Assembly: GCF_001276715.1 (NCBI RefSeq)
Contig: NZ_LIUQ01000002.1
Location: 18,554 to 81,945 of the forward strand
Reading direction: 5' to 3'
DNA from: Planktothricoides sp. SR001
GTDB lineage: Bacteria > Cyanobacteriota > Cyanobacteriia > Cyanobacteriales > Laspinemataceae
DNA length: 63,392 nucleotides
The notes beneath the pieces are model-generated. The model searched no databases and was not told where the DNA came from. It saw only the letters and a list, made by a program, of their open reading frames with translations. A program made the translations under genes and the position numbers. Shown here piece after piece: positions 20,673 through 28,040 of this stretch (its first letter is position 1; every line of letters starts with the position of its first letter).

Positions 20673-20751
20673 AGGGCGTAATCACAAATAATTAATTTAC
20701 TGTAAAATTTCCACTACAAATACAGCGGTTTTCAGGGCGGCGTTGCATTCC

Positions 20752-20826
20752 GTAGGGGCGAAGCATTTCGGCAGTCCATTTAGTGTTCTAAGCAATAGGT
20801 TATCTGCCGAAATGCTTCGCCCCTAC
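20752..20826. repeat. MITE-like element family A, copy 1 (75 bp)
   Basis: The ends are perfect 23-bp inverted repeats (20752-20774 and 20804-20826) starting GTAGGGGCGAAGCATTTC. An outer, weaker pair (TACAGCGGTTTT near 20722 and AAAATTGCTGTA near 20851) suggests a larger nested structure. It fills most of the 315-bp spacer between the MNT gene and the vMAP-HTH gene. Other copies: 26318, 27174, 27361 and 30647. Confidence 0.85.
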
Positions 20827-20987
20827 AGGCACTTGTGGTAGATCCAATATAAAATTGCTGTAATTAGCAGTTAATCATTAAATATAATCGCCTCCTACCC
20901 CAAAATCAACCGGGCAAGCTTTTTACATCAGGCAATGGCCAAGGGGTAATATTACTTTACTAAAAATGTATCCCATGAATCGTTCCT

Positions 20988-21614
20988 CTATTCCATTAAT
21001 TCACGCACTTTCTCTAAGGGTAAATCTAGCACTTCGGCAATTTGTTCTGCGCTTAAACCCAGTTGGATTAATTTGGATAAACTATTTAATTTGGTTTCGT
21101 ATAAAAGAGTTTCAAAGGCGCGTTCGCGAAGCGTTGCGGATGCAACATCGCGAAGCGGCGCGGATGCAACATCGCGAAGGGGTTCCGATGCGCGATCGCG
21201 AAGCGTCCGGGAATCGCCACTGGTTTTTGTCTTGTCTTGAATTAATTCTTGATTTCCCGCATCTTCATTTTCTAATCTTGGGCGATCGGAATTAGGACAA
21301 AGATTAATATTACCAACACGAACACGATTTCCAATGAGAGTAGACTGATAATTTGCGAATCCTAACCGTTGAACTGTAGCGCAAAAATTCGACCTATTAA
21401 CATCTTCCCCAAAAGTCTTTGACAGAACTTGCCAAAGTTTATAGGCTTCATCTTTAACATGACCTTTGGTGCATTTATACTGTTTGGCAATTTCGGGATA
21501 CTTCTGACCATTGAGCACTCCCTTCAAAATTTCCACTTGCAGACTATCAAGGTGTTTCCTGGTTTGTTTAAAGACCAATTCATCAATTGACTGCAACACA
21601 GTTTCCCAGTCCAT
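20988..21614 (-). CDS. vMAP-type N-terminal HTH protein with octapeptide repeats
   Basis: A 208-residue protein. Residues 1-72 match the N-terminal helix-turn-helix of cyanobacterial vWA-MoxR-associated proteins (LDSLQVEILKGVLNGQKYPEIAKQYKCTKGHVKDEAYKLWQVLSKTFGE); the NB-ARC protein at 28192 has the same domain. Next comes a poorly conserved linker, then four 8-residue repeats of the form LRDxASxx (about residues 138-169) encoded by 24-bp tandem DNA repeats at 21108-21203. The end, LGLSAEQIAEVLDLPLEKV, is a second small helix-turn-helix-like motif seen in Rpn-type transposase relatives. No effector domain is present, so it may be a stand-alone regulator. Ten-bp-phased repeats lie just upstream of its start. 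Confidence 0.75.
   Translation of the reverse strand: MDWETVLQSIDELVFKQTRKHLDSLQVEILKGVLNGQKYPEIAKQYKCTKGHVKDEAYKLWQVLSKTFGEDVNRSNFCATVQRLGFANYQSTLIGNRVRVGNINLCPNSDRPRLENEDAGNQELIQDKTKTSGDSRTLRDRASEPLRDVASAPLRDVASATLRERAFETLLYETKLNSLSKLIQLGLSAEQIAEVLDLPLEKVRELME
21108..21203 (-). repeat. Four 24-bp tandem repeats inside the vMAP-HTH gene
   Basis: Units at 21108-21131, 21132-21155, 21156-21179 and 21180-21203. On the coding strand each begins CTTCGCGA and encodes one LR(D/E)xA(S/F)xx octapeptide. Units two and three differ at only three positions. The same words (TTGCGGATGCAAC) recur at 33477-33510 in spacer DNA, so the array derives from a dispersed repeat. Confidence 0.85.
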
Positions 21615-21640
21615 TCCTTTATGATGACTCCTCTGAAATT

Positions 21641-21740
21641 TTACCCGCCATTATCCGCCATTATCCGTCATTATCCGCCCGCTTAACATTTTTTAATAAA
21701 AGTCCCGTCTTTATCAGTCTTTTTCCGCCCTTTTCCGTCT
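21641..21740 (-). promoter_or_regulatory. Eight 10-bp-phased direct repeats upstream of the vMAP-HTH gene
   Basis: Four contiguous decamers fill 21641-21680 (TTATCCGCCA-like) and four more fill 21701-21740 (TTTTCCGCCC-like). The 20-bp gap keeps all eight in the same 10-bp register. The array lies 27-126 bp before the minus-strand start codon at 21614. In the gene's own direction the motif reads TGGCGGATAA. Sites repeating once per helical turn suggest cooperative binding on one DNA face, perhaps by the HTH protein itself. Confidence 0.65.
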
Positions 21741-22256
21741 TGTCGATTGTGTCTGTGTCAGATGACAATAGAGATTATGTGAGCGTATAGCATTTTTCAA
21801 TCAGACAGATAATTAATCTGTCATTATTTTTGATTGTTGATGCAGAAATCCAAGGAAAATCCAGAATATGCAACCTGTCTAGAAAAATATTGTTAGAAAA
21901 TAGAAGGGGGTGCAGAAAAACTCGCCTAGATACCCAAAGATTAAAGTAGCGCGGGACAAGGCTCATAACTTATGATCTTATCATAGGTGATAACGGCACT
22001 GGGAGAGAAGATATCTTACAGGATATCGTGCTGCCATTGGCATTGGTGACAGGTCGAATTTGAGATATTATACCCGATTTTGACTGGAATGGTTTTCTTT
22101 CTGGTCGCGATTAAATCTGATTATAATAGTCTAAACTGCGGGCATCCCATCTTTGTAAAAAGACTTATTCTTACTCTTTTCTCTATCCTCTCTCCTCTTT
22201 CTTACAATACAGAAAATGATCCGGTCTAAAATCAAACTTACAGGGTAGTTAAATTA
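21741..22256. other. Intergenic region upstream of the cold-shock-like gene
   Basis: About 500 bp with no supported gene; the 63-residue open frame near 21775-21966 is not protein-like. It must hold the promoter of the plus-strand gene at 22257, but no clear box stands out. Confidence 0.5.
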
Positions 22257-23258
22257 ATGAATATCGAATTTGGTCAGGTTCAGGAATATAATGGAAGAGG
22301 CTTTGGCTTTGTAAGCCGCACCCTTAAGAAAACAAATCAACGCAGTAGTAAAGGTGTTTGGTTTCACATAAGTAAAATTAAGTATGATTATCCACAACTG
22401 GCGGAACAGTTAGACTCTGGGTGTGTAGAAAATGTTAGCTTCTGGTACGAAATCGAGCATACCGAACGCGAAAAAGTTAGTCTAATTTGGCTAGATGCTA
22501 AGGATATCCCCGAACCTCATAAAACTGATTTAGTTGCCTATATGGAGAAAATTTGGTGTGATATTGACAATTCGGCACCAGAATGGCTAGGTGAAATTAC
22601 AATTGCTTTAGTTGGAGAAAATCAAAAAAATGAGTTAACTCAGAAACGTAATGACCTAATTAATCAGCGGCAAGAATTAGAGCAAAAAAATCAAACAAGC
22701 CAGCCATCTATACTTGAAAAAATTAGAAAATATAGACTTGAGGCAAGGAGCAATGAAGAACCTCAACGGGTTTATATTGGTTTGCCAGAAAATTTTGTCA
22801 ATCGTGTATTTTGGGTTGCAGATATATATCGAACAAATATTCAGTCACATGAACCTGGTGGTTATGATGTGGTTGTCGAATATGATAATGAAGTGGTACG
22901 TGGCTATGATCGGATTAAAACGCCATCAGCTTATATTGCCAGCTTTTTTTATGGAGAAATAGTGAAAGTTTATGCTAGAAAAACCGCAGACGAAGACGAA
23001 TATTCTACTGCTTCTTTTGAGGAAGTCTGGAATATTGAATCTTCTAAGGAAGATCCTTGTGAAGCATTAAAAATTTTTCAGCAAAAACAAGAACAAAAAA
23101 ATAAACCTTCTCTCTTACAAGTTTCGGGAATCTTTGAAAGTCAGGATGAATTTGAAACATTCGATTCGGGAGATGTTTGGGAAAGTTGGTACAATGAAGA
23201 CGAGGGTCAGTGGTATTTTGGAGAATGTCCTGAGTGTAATATCCCAGATAGAGATTGA
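22257..23258 (+). CDS. Protein of unknown function with a cold-shock-like N-terminal domain
   Basis: A 333-residue protein I do not recognise as a whole. Residues 1-75 resemble a cold-shock OB fold: a glycine-bracketed RNP1-like strand (GRGFGFVS, 13-20) and WFHISKI (36-42) in the expected order. Residues about 120-160 are a charged, Gln/Glu-rich predicted coiled coil (NELTQKRNDLINQRQELEQ). The remainder is rich in acidic and aromatic residues and ends with a Cys pair (GECPECNIPDRD), which might bind a metal. A DNA- or RNA-binding role is a guess from the N-terminus only. Its low GC and isolation among repeats fit an accessory gene. Confidence 0.65.
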   Translation: MNIEFGQVQEYNGRGFGFVSRTLKKTNQRSSKGVWFHISKIKYDYPQLAEQLDSGCVENVSFWYEIEHTEREKVSLIWLDAKDIPEPHKTDLVAYMEKIWCDIDNSAPEWLGEITIALVGENQKNELTQKRNDLINQRQELEQKNQTSQPSILEKIRKYRLEARSNEEPQRVYIGLPENFVNRVFWVADIYRTNIQSHEPGGYDVVVEYDNEVVRGYDRIKTPSAYIASFFYGEIVKVYARKTADEDEYSTASFEEVWNIESSKEDPCEALKIFQQKQEQKNKPSLLQVSGIFESQDEFETFDSGDVWESWYNEDEGQWYFGECPECNIPDRD

Positions 23259-23293
23259 TTTACATTGGGGTTTATAACGGTTTTTAAGTAATG

Positions 23294-23361
23294 GTAGGGT
23301 GCGTTAGGCGGGGATAATATTTTGCGGAAAATAAATAATCTCTAAGTCCGCCTAACGCACC
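23294..23361. repeat. MITE-like element family B, copy 1
   Basis: GGTGCGTTAGGCG (23298-23310) is exactly complementary to 23349-23361. Shares its ends with the copies at 23438, 23542 and 29586, but the interior differs. Confidence 0.75.
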
Positions 23362-23437
23362 AAATCATCGGCATAATCATCGACCCATTATCGAAAATTT
23401 TTATTGATTAAATTATCGGATTAATATTATATAATTA

Positions 23438-23506
23438 GGTGCGTTACGGCGCGATTGTAAATTATTGGTTGAAGTTTGAAATTATTTCGCGCCTAACACA
23501 CCCTAC
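23438..23506. repeat. MITE-like element family B, copy 2 (69 bp)
   Basis: Starts GGTGCGTTACGGCGCGATT and ends CGCGCCTAACACACCCTAC, with the next copy 35 bp away. The ends pair with a single-base bulge. Length is identical to copy 3, the middle is diverged. Confidence 0.8.
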
Positions 23507-23541
23507 GCTGAATTATCGCATTTATTTTTAGAAGAAAATAT

Positions 23542-23610
23542 GGTGCGTTACGGCGCGATTTTCAAGGGTTGGTTTGAGTTAAAGATAGTTTCGCGCCTAA
23601 CACACCCTAC
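23542..23610. repeat. MITE-like element family B, copy 3 (69 bp)
   Basis: Same 19-bp left end and 19-bp right end as copy 2, in the same orientation, with a different 31-bp middle. Together the three copies occupy most of the spacer before the DUF433 gene. Confidence 0.8.
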
Positions 23611-23702
23611 CCTGAATATGTGCGATCGCCTCTTTCCCCCCAAACAGCGATCGCCTGATGATATAATTTAATCAAAGCTTAATCAAAGCCCTAATTTTTA
23701 CT

Positions 23703-23933
23703 ATGAAAACATTAACTAGAATTACTCTTAATCCCCAAGTTATGGGTGGTAAACCTTGCATTCGAGGGATGAGAGTAACCGTAGGAGCGATCGTTGGTCT
23801 AATGGCCTCCGGTCACACCCCCGCTGACATTTTGAAAGCCTATCCTTATTTAGAAGAAGCCGATATATATGAAGCCCTAGCTTATGCAGCTTGGCGAGTA
23901 GAAGAACAAGAAGTACCCCTGATGGTGACATGA
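23703..23933 (+). CDS. DUF433-family antitoxin-like protein
   Basis: A 76-residue protein of the DUF433 family. It has the hallmark NPQVMGGKPCIRGMRVTV (residues 11-28) and a C-terminal helix-turn-helix-like part (HTPADILKAYPYLEEADIYEALAYAAWR). DUF433 proteins are typically the antitoxin/DNA-binding partner of PIN-like DUF5615 toxins. Here the stop codon overlaps the next start as ATGA, the classic arrangement for such a pair. Confidence 0.9.
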   Translation: MKTLTRITLNPQVMGGKPCIRGMRVTVGAIVGLMASGHTPADILKAYPYLEEADIYEALAYAAWRVEEQEVPLMVT

Positions 23934-24307
23934 AAATATTAATAGACATGAACCTATCACCGGATTGAGTTGGGATTTTTGCTAAATATTCAATTGAGTC
24001 AGTTCACTGGTTAAATGTGGGAGATCCAGCCGCCATAGACCAAATAATTATGAATTGGGCTAATACTAACGGCTATATTGTTTTCACTCACGACCTGGAT
24101 TTTGGCATACTTCTAGCCACTACCCAAGCTACCGCTCCAAGTGTAATTCAAGTAAGAACGCAAGATATCTTACCTACTACCTTGGAAAATATCGTAATTC
24201 AAGTTCTGCGTCAGTTTGAATCCGAATTAGATCGCGGTGCTTTAATTACGATCGATCCCGCTCGTTCTCGAGTTAAAATTTTGCCGATTATTCCATCTAA
24301 GTCATAA
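23930..24307 (+). pseudogene. DUF5615 PIN-like toxin, interrupted by an in-frame TGA
   Basis: From the ATG overlapping the DUF433 stop, the frame reads MKILIDMNLSPD and then TGA (23966-23968). It continues in the same frame as VGIFAKYSIESVHWLNVGDPAA to the end at 24307, with GYIVFTHDLDFGILLA and a normal C-terminus. Family members usually have Trp at the position of the TGA, so a single TGG-to-TGA change explains the break. Full length would be 125 residues. A GTG at 24017 opens the remaining frame but would lack the N-terminal acidic residue (D6) of the PIN-like active site. The toxin is therefore probably dead. Confidence 0.85.
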
Positions 24308-24316
24308 TTATGATGT

Positions 24317-24352
24317 GCGATTCCCGTCTCTGGATCCGCTGCGCGGAATCGC
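24317..24352. repeat. Palindromic GCGATTCC...GGAATCGC element in spacer
   Basis: GCGATTCC (24317-24324) pairs with GGAATCGC (24345-24352), with GGATCCGC/GCGGAATC nested inside. It belongs to the same family as the in-frame copies at 19000, 37484 and 40448. Confidence 0.65.
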
Positions 24353-24538
24353 CTCTTTTCCCACAAGGAAAGAACCGGGTTTTTTCGATAAATTTTGTTA
24401 GTTAATCCCTGCAATGGAATAAAAACCCGGTTTCTCAACTAAACAGCGATCGCCTCTTTTCCCACAAGGAGAGAACCGGGTTTTTTCGATAAATGTATGC
24501 TTGTCAACCTAGATGTTGGGTAAAAACCCGGTTTCTAT
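24351..24538. repeat. Two direct copies of an AACCGGGTTTTTTCGATAAA hairpin repeat
   Basis: A unit beginning GCCTCTTTTCCCACAAGGA occurs at 24351 and 24452. Each is followed by AGAACCGGGTTTTTTCG and closed by AAAAACCCGGTTTCT (24421-24435 and 24522-24536), so each can form a hairpin. A shorter relative follows argB (60330-60355). They may act as terminators for the toxin-antitoxin operon and argD. Together with the palindrome at 24317 they account for most of 24308-24714. Confidence 0.7.
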
Positions 24539-24714
24539 TCGTGAGCGATCACCCTTTCACGCTCTATTTTTCTCCAACTGACTCAAGTCATATCGACTTT
24601 ATAACTATCTTCAGCAGTCAGCTATTAGCCCCTGATACCTGATCGCTGACTGCTGATAGCTAGAATGAATTAGTGAATCACCACCAAAAAGCTTTAGACC
24701 CTTTAGAAGACCCT

Positions 24715-25992
24715 TTAGACCAGTTGCGCGATCGCACTTTCAAACAGTTGCAAAGCTCGATCGATTTCTGCGGCAGAAACAATTAACGGAGGAACAAAGC
24801 GCACCACTTTCGGGCCTGCGGGAACTAACAGCAATCCTTGAGAAATTGCCGCTTTCACCAGGTCAGTAGAAGCGATCGGGCTATCTGCCTTTAATTCCAA
24901 ACCATTAATCAAACCCCAGCCGCGCACTTCCTCCACCAGAGTGGGATATTTAGCGGCGATCGCCTGTAAACCTTGGCGCAACTGTTGCCCCCGGTCTTGG
25001 ACATTCGCCAGTAAATTTTCGCTTTCCAAAGTATGACAAACCGCCAAAGCGACCGCACAAGCAAAGGGGTTGCCGCCAAAAGTGCTGGCATGATCCCCCG
25101 GTTTAAACACATCACAATGGGATTTGCACAACAGCGCCCCAATGGGAATGCCACCGCCCAACCCTTTGGCAGAAGTAAAAATATCCGGTTCAATGCCCAG
25201 ATTTTCATAACCCCAAAGTTTGCCAGAACGTCCCATTCCCACTTGGACTTCATCCAAAATCAGCAAAATGCCTTTTTCATCGCAAATTTGGCGAATTGCT
25301 TGGAAATAAGCCACGTCACCGGGACGGACACCCCCCTCTCCTTGCAAAGCTTCCAGCATAATGGCCGCCACGCGCCGTTTTTCGCCCCCGTCGAGTTGGG
25401 CGATCGCGGCTTTAATCGCTTCCAAGTCATTAAACGGCACATAGCAAAATCCGGGCACCAGGGGATCGAAATTCTTCTGATATTTAGGTTGACCCGTAGC
25501 TGTAATAGTGGCCAAAGTCCGCCCGTGGAAACTCGCATGGGCAGTTAAAATCACTGGGTCGTCAATATTTAACACCGTATGGGCGTATTTGCGGGCCAAT
25601 TTAATCGCCCCCTCGTTCGCTTCGGCCCCGGAATTGCAGAAAAAAGCGCGATCGGCGCAAGAACGATCCACCAACCACTGAGCCAACTGACCTTGTACCG
25701 GGATATAGTACAAATTAGAAACATGGTGCAATGTTTGCATTTGCTGCGTCACTGCCGCCACCATTGCCGGGTGAGCGTGTCCTAGGGTACAAGTAGCAAT
25801 TCCCGCCACAAAATCTAGATATTCTTTCCCGTCCGTATCCCATACGCGACAGCCGTCGCCTTTGGTCAAAGCAATGGGAAAACGGCCATAAGTTTCCATC
25901 ACCGCATCGTCAAATTCAGCCGCACTAAAGGAGTTAAACTCCTTTGAAGTCGAGGTGACAGAAGGTTTTTGAGTTAAAGTTTCTGGAGTCAC
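24715..25992 (-). CDS. argD: Acetylornithine aminotransferase
   Basis: PLP-dependent class III aminotransferase of arginine synthesis, converting N-acetylglutamate semialdehyde to N-acetylornithine. The Schiff-base lysine is K276 in TSAKGLGGGIPIGA, and the PLP-binding Asp is D247 in LILDEVQVGMGRSGKLW. The block FVAGIATCTLGHAHPAM and the glycine-rich CNSGAEANEGAIKLAR are intact. At 425 residues it has a roughly 20-residue N-terminal extension before the conserved core, usual in cyanobacteria. It is a core gene embedded in the accessory region; argB, the preceding enzyme, lies 34 kb away near the other end. Confidence 0.95.
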   Translation of the reverse strand: MTPETLTQKPSVTSTSKEFNSFSAAEFDDAVMETYGRFPIALTKGDGCRVWDTDGKEYLDFVAGIATCTLGHAHPAMVAAVTQQMQTLHHVSNLYYIPVQGQLAQWLVDRSCADRAFFCNSGAEANEGAIKLARKYAHTVLNIDDPVILTAHASFHGRTLATITATGQPKYQKNFDPLVPGFCYVPFNDLEAIKAAIAQLDGGEKRRVAAIMLEALQGEGGVRPGDVAYFQAIRQICDEKGILLILDEVQVGMGRSGKLWGYENLGIEPDIFTSAKGLGGGIPIGALLCKSHCDVFKPGDHASTFGGNPFACAVALAVCHTLESENLLANVQDRGQQLRQGLQAIAAKYPTLVEEVRGWGLINGLELKADSPIASTDLVKAAISQGLLLVPAGPKVVRFVPPLIVSAAEIDRALQLFESAIAQLV

Positions 25993-26100
25993 CGGCAGTT
26001 CCTCTCATCATAATTTCAATGCCTTATTCGGATTTAGTATAGTGAAAAGCGATCGACAAGACTGTTATGTGCGATCGGACTCTCACGAATTATTTTGTTA

Positions 26101-26129
26101 TTGGGTAGGGATTCTTTTGTTGCTTGTTG
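26101..26129 (+). repeat. 29-nt dispersed repeat, copy 2
   Basis: Identical over 29 nt to 14994-15022. Confidence 0.7.
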
Positions 26130-26317
26130 TTTGTTGTTTGTTGTTGGTTATTTGTTATTTGTTGGTCGTCGCTGATAGGGAGAGAAACGAAACACTCACC
26201 ACGAATCAGTCATCACCCATAACCATCAAAAATTGGAGAAAATCCTGTTAAGAGTTATAATGATTCCAGAGTAAATGCTTTGGTATTTGGCAGCATCCCA
26301 TATTTGCAAATCAGATA

Positions 26318-26414
26318 GTAGGGGCGAAGCATTCGGGTAATTATCTTAATGGTGAAAACCGAGAATTAACTGCCCGTAGGCGAAGCTTTATCGAAGAGTA
26401 TGCTTCGCCCTTAC
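26318..26414. repeat. MITE-like element family A, copy 2 (97 bp)
   Basis: Left end GTAGGGGCGAAGCATTCGGG; right end ATGCTTCGCCCTTAC, complementary with one G-T pair. Same length as copy 4 at 27361 and similar inside (TTGCCCG, CGAAGCTTTA). Confidence 0.75.
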
Positions 26415-26473
26415 AGACCCGGACAAAACAATCATTTTTCCAGTCAACAATATTATTTTGCGGAGGCTTGAAC

Positions 26474-26764
26474 ATGACTCAAGTTACTAACCATCAAACG
26501 AATAGTCAAAAATTAACCCAAATTGTCGAAACCTTAATTAACAATAATCCGATTTACCAAGAAAACTTGGATCGCCAGGAAATGATTCTGATGATTAATC
26601 AAAATTTTAATCCGGTAGCCATTCCCGACCTGAATAGTATTTCAGAGGAAGAATTAACCAAACGGATTAAAAGTATTTTGTCTTTAAATTTAGTCTCAGG
26701 AATGCTCAATGATTTTACTCCAGAGCAAATGCGACTTTTTGATGAATCAGTTAAGCGAGGGTAA
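26474..26764 (+). CDS. Small protein upstream of a VapC-type toxin; putative antitoxin
   Basis: A 96-residue protein with no domain I can name. It is mostly helical and hydrophilic. Its stop codon abuts the ATG of the PIN-domain gene, the position expected for the antitoxin. A GGAGG box 7 nt before the ATG at 26474 decides the start over the TTG two codons earlier, which would overlap that box. No RHH, AbrB or Phd-type DNA-binding motif is visible, so if it is an antitoxin its family is not obvious. Confidence 0.7.
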   Translation: MTQVTNHQTNSQKLTQIVETLINNNPIYQENLDRQEMILMINQNFNPVAIPDLNSISEEELTKRIKSILSLNLVSGMLNDFTPEQMRLFDESVKRG

Positions 26765-27169
26765 ATGGGTTATTTATTAGATACTAACATTGTTTCCGCT
26801 TTTCTCAAACAAAATCCAGAAATCGGATTAAAAATCAGAGAACTCAGGTATCAAGGTCAATTTATTGGTATTAGTGGGATAACTTACTATGAAATCCAAA
26901 GAGGTCTGCTCAGAACTAATGCCACCAAAAAACTGGCTTTATTTGAACAATTTTGTCAAGATTATCCCATTTTATTTTTAGATGATCTGAGGATTTTTCA
27001 AAAAGCATCAGAAATTGATGCAGATTTAACCCGTCAAGGGAGGATTATTCAAGATGCAGATATTTTGATCGCCGCTACTGCGATCGCTCATGGATTAATT
27101 TTAGTTTCCCACGATTCTGACTTAACTAGGGTTAAAGACTTACAGCTAGAAAATTGGTTAATAGCGTAA
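26765..27169 (+). CDS. PIN-domain ribonuclease, VapC type
   Basis: A 134-residue PIN domain. The acidic quartet is present: D6 in YLLDTNIVSAFLK, E43 in ITYYEIQRGLL, D97/D99 in IIQDADILIAATA, and D117/D119 in SHDSDLTRV. VapC toxins cleave tRNA or rRNA when free of antitoxin. The ATG follows the preceding stop codon with no gap, so translation is coupled. The gene is followed by two MITE-like elements and a long palindrome. Confidence 0.88.
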   Translation: MGYLLDTNIVSAFLKQNPEIGLKIRELRYQGQFIGISGITYYEIQRGLLRTNATKKLALFEQFCQDYPILFLDDLRIFQKASEIDADLTRQGRIIQDADILIAATAIAHGLILVSHDSDLTRVKDLQLENWLIA

Positions 27170-27173
27170 ACCT

Positions 27174-27275
27174 GTAGGGGCGAAGCATTCCGGCAGATAA
27201 ATTATTGGTTAAAAGCAGAAACTTTATCCCGGAATGCTTCGCCCTCACTGCGGTAATGCTTCGCTAACGCCCTAC
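27174..27275. repeat. MITE-like element family A, copy 3
   Basis: Left end GTAGGGGCGAAGCATTCCGG directly after vapC. Two candidate right ends (CCGGAATGCTTCGCCCTCAC ending 27248 and ATGCTTCGCTAACGCCCTAC ending near 27275) suggest a rearranged or partly duplicated end. Confidence 0.65.
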
Positions 27276-27360
27276 CAATATTTGTGATTCAGGCAATAGA
27301 AAATTTCTGTAATGCGATCAAAGAAGGAATAAATACTTTTATTTAAATCATATTTAACCA

Positions 27361-27457
27361 GTAGGGGCGAAGCATTCGGGTAACAACTACTGTGAAAACC
27401 CATATTTATTGCCCGGTAAGCGAAGCTATGCCGTCAGGCTTTATGCTTCGCCCCTAC
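27361..27457. repeat. MITE-like element family A, copy 4 (97 bp)
   Basis: Left end GTAGGGGCGAAGCATTCGGG at 27361; right end ATGCTTCGCCCCTAC ending 27457, a perfect complement of the first 15 bp. Confidence 0.8.
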
Positions 27458-27531
27458 ATTTACGGCAAAAATTATTGAGTAAAACAATAAAAAAATAGAT
27501 TAATTTAACTTAATTTAACAAAGTAAAAACA

Positions 27532-27576
27532 TAAATCATAGTAAATTTTATTCAGAATAAAATTTACTATGATTTA
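27532..27576. repeat. 45-bp near-continuous palindrome (22-bp arms, 1-nt centre)
   Basis: Arms 27532-27553 and 27555-27576 are exactly complementary around a single A at 27554. The arm includes CATAGTAAATTTTATTC. It lies between the converging vapC and glycine-zipper genes. It could be a bidirectional terminator, but it lacks a GC-rich stem. Confidence 0.85.
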
Positions 27577-27593
27577 AATATGTAAAATAGTAT

Positions 27594-27657
27594 GTAGGAT
27601 GTACAGCTATTATAATTGTTGGTAAAAATATTAATTTATAATAGCTGCACACCCTAC
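27594..27657. repeat. 64-bp inverted-repeat element with GTAGG/CCTAC ends
   Basis: The left end, starting GTAGGATGTACAGCTATTA, and the right end, ending GCTGCACACCCTAC, are complementary over 22 bp with two mismatches. The CACACCCTAC end links it to family B elements. Confidence 0.7.
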
Positions 27658-27675
27658 GGCTGACTTTCTTGATTA

Positions 27676-27891
27676 CTAGACAGAAGCTCCTCCGTCTCCG
27701 CCCAATCCGCCAAGCGCTGCTCCTTTTGCGGCTCCAATCTTAGCACCCACAACCGCCCCTGCAGGACCTCCGAAGAAAAATCCAACAAGTCCGACTGTTG
27801 CAGCTCCTACCACTGCGGTTGTAACAACTCTAGCAGTTGTTTTTGCAACTTCTTTTCCAACTTCTTTGGCCAAATCATCACTCTCACTCAT
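27676..27891 (-). CDS. Small glycine-zipper hydrophobic peptide
   Basis: A 71-residue protein. Residues 1-20 are charged (SESDDLAKEVGKEVAK). About 21-62 is a hydrophobic stretch full of small residues with repeated GxxxG/AxxxG spacing (VVGAATVGLVGFFFGGPAGAVVGAKIGAAKGAALGG). It ends GGDGGASV. Such glycine zippers form membrane-inserting helices in bacteriocins, small toxins and outer-membrane lipoproteins. No secretion signal, peptidase or export gene is near. A GGAGG box 8 nt before the ATG supports translation. It is divergent from the vMAP-HTH/NB-ARC gene 300 bp away, so a link to that protein is possible but unproven. Confidence 0.7.
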   Translation of the reverse strand: MSESDDLAKEVGKEVAKTTARVVTTAVVGAATVGLVGFFFGGPAGAVVGAKIGAAKGAALGGLGGDGGASV

Positions 27892-28040
27892 AATTATGCC
27901 TCCAAGTCTAATAAACCTATAATTCCACTGTGAATGCAGTATCCGAATTTTTTCTTAAGCAAATCAGTCAATTTAGGATGATTTGCTTAATATCTGACAT
28001 TATACTTTGTCATTTTTAGATTGGGTTGAAATTGAAGTGG

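Larger units (their letters stand above)
25993..26473. other. Repeat-filled spacer between argD and the VapC-type pair
   Basis: Contains TTGTTTGTTG-type filler (26101-26165) and family A element copy 2. The 69-residue open frame at 26042-26251, with Leu/Val/Cys runs, is a by-product of the filler. No gene is supported. Confidence 0.6.

Noticed and set aside
23294-23610. Three similar repeats considered as a CRISPR array
   Set aside because: The repeats themselves have variable interiors and inverted ends; there are no regularly sized spacers and no cas gene.
26042-26251. 69-residue open frame with Leu/Val/Cys runs
   Set aside because: It is the translation of TTGTTTGTTG filler; no ribosome-binding site and no protein-like composition.
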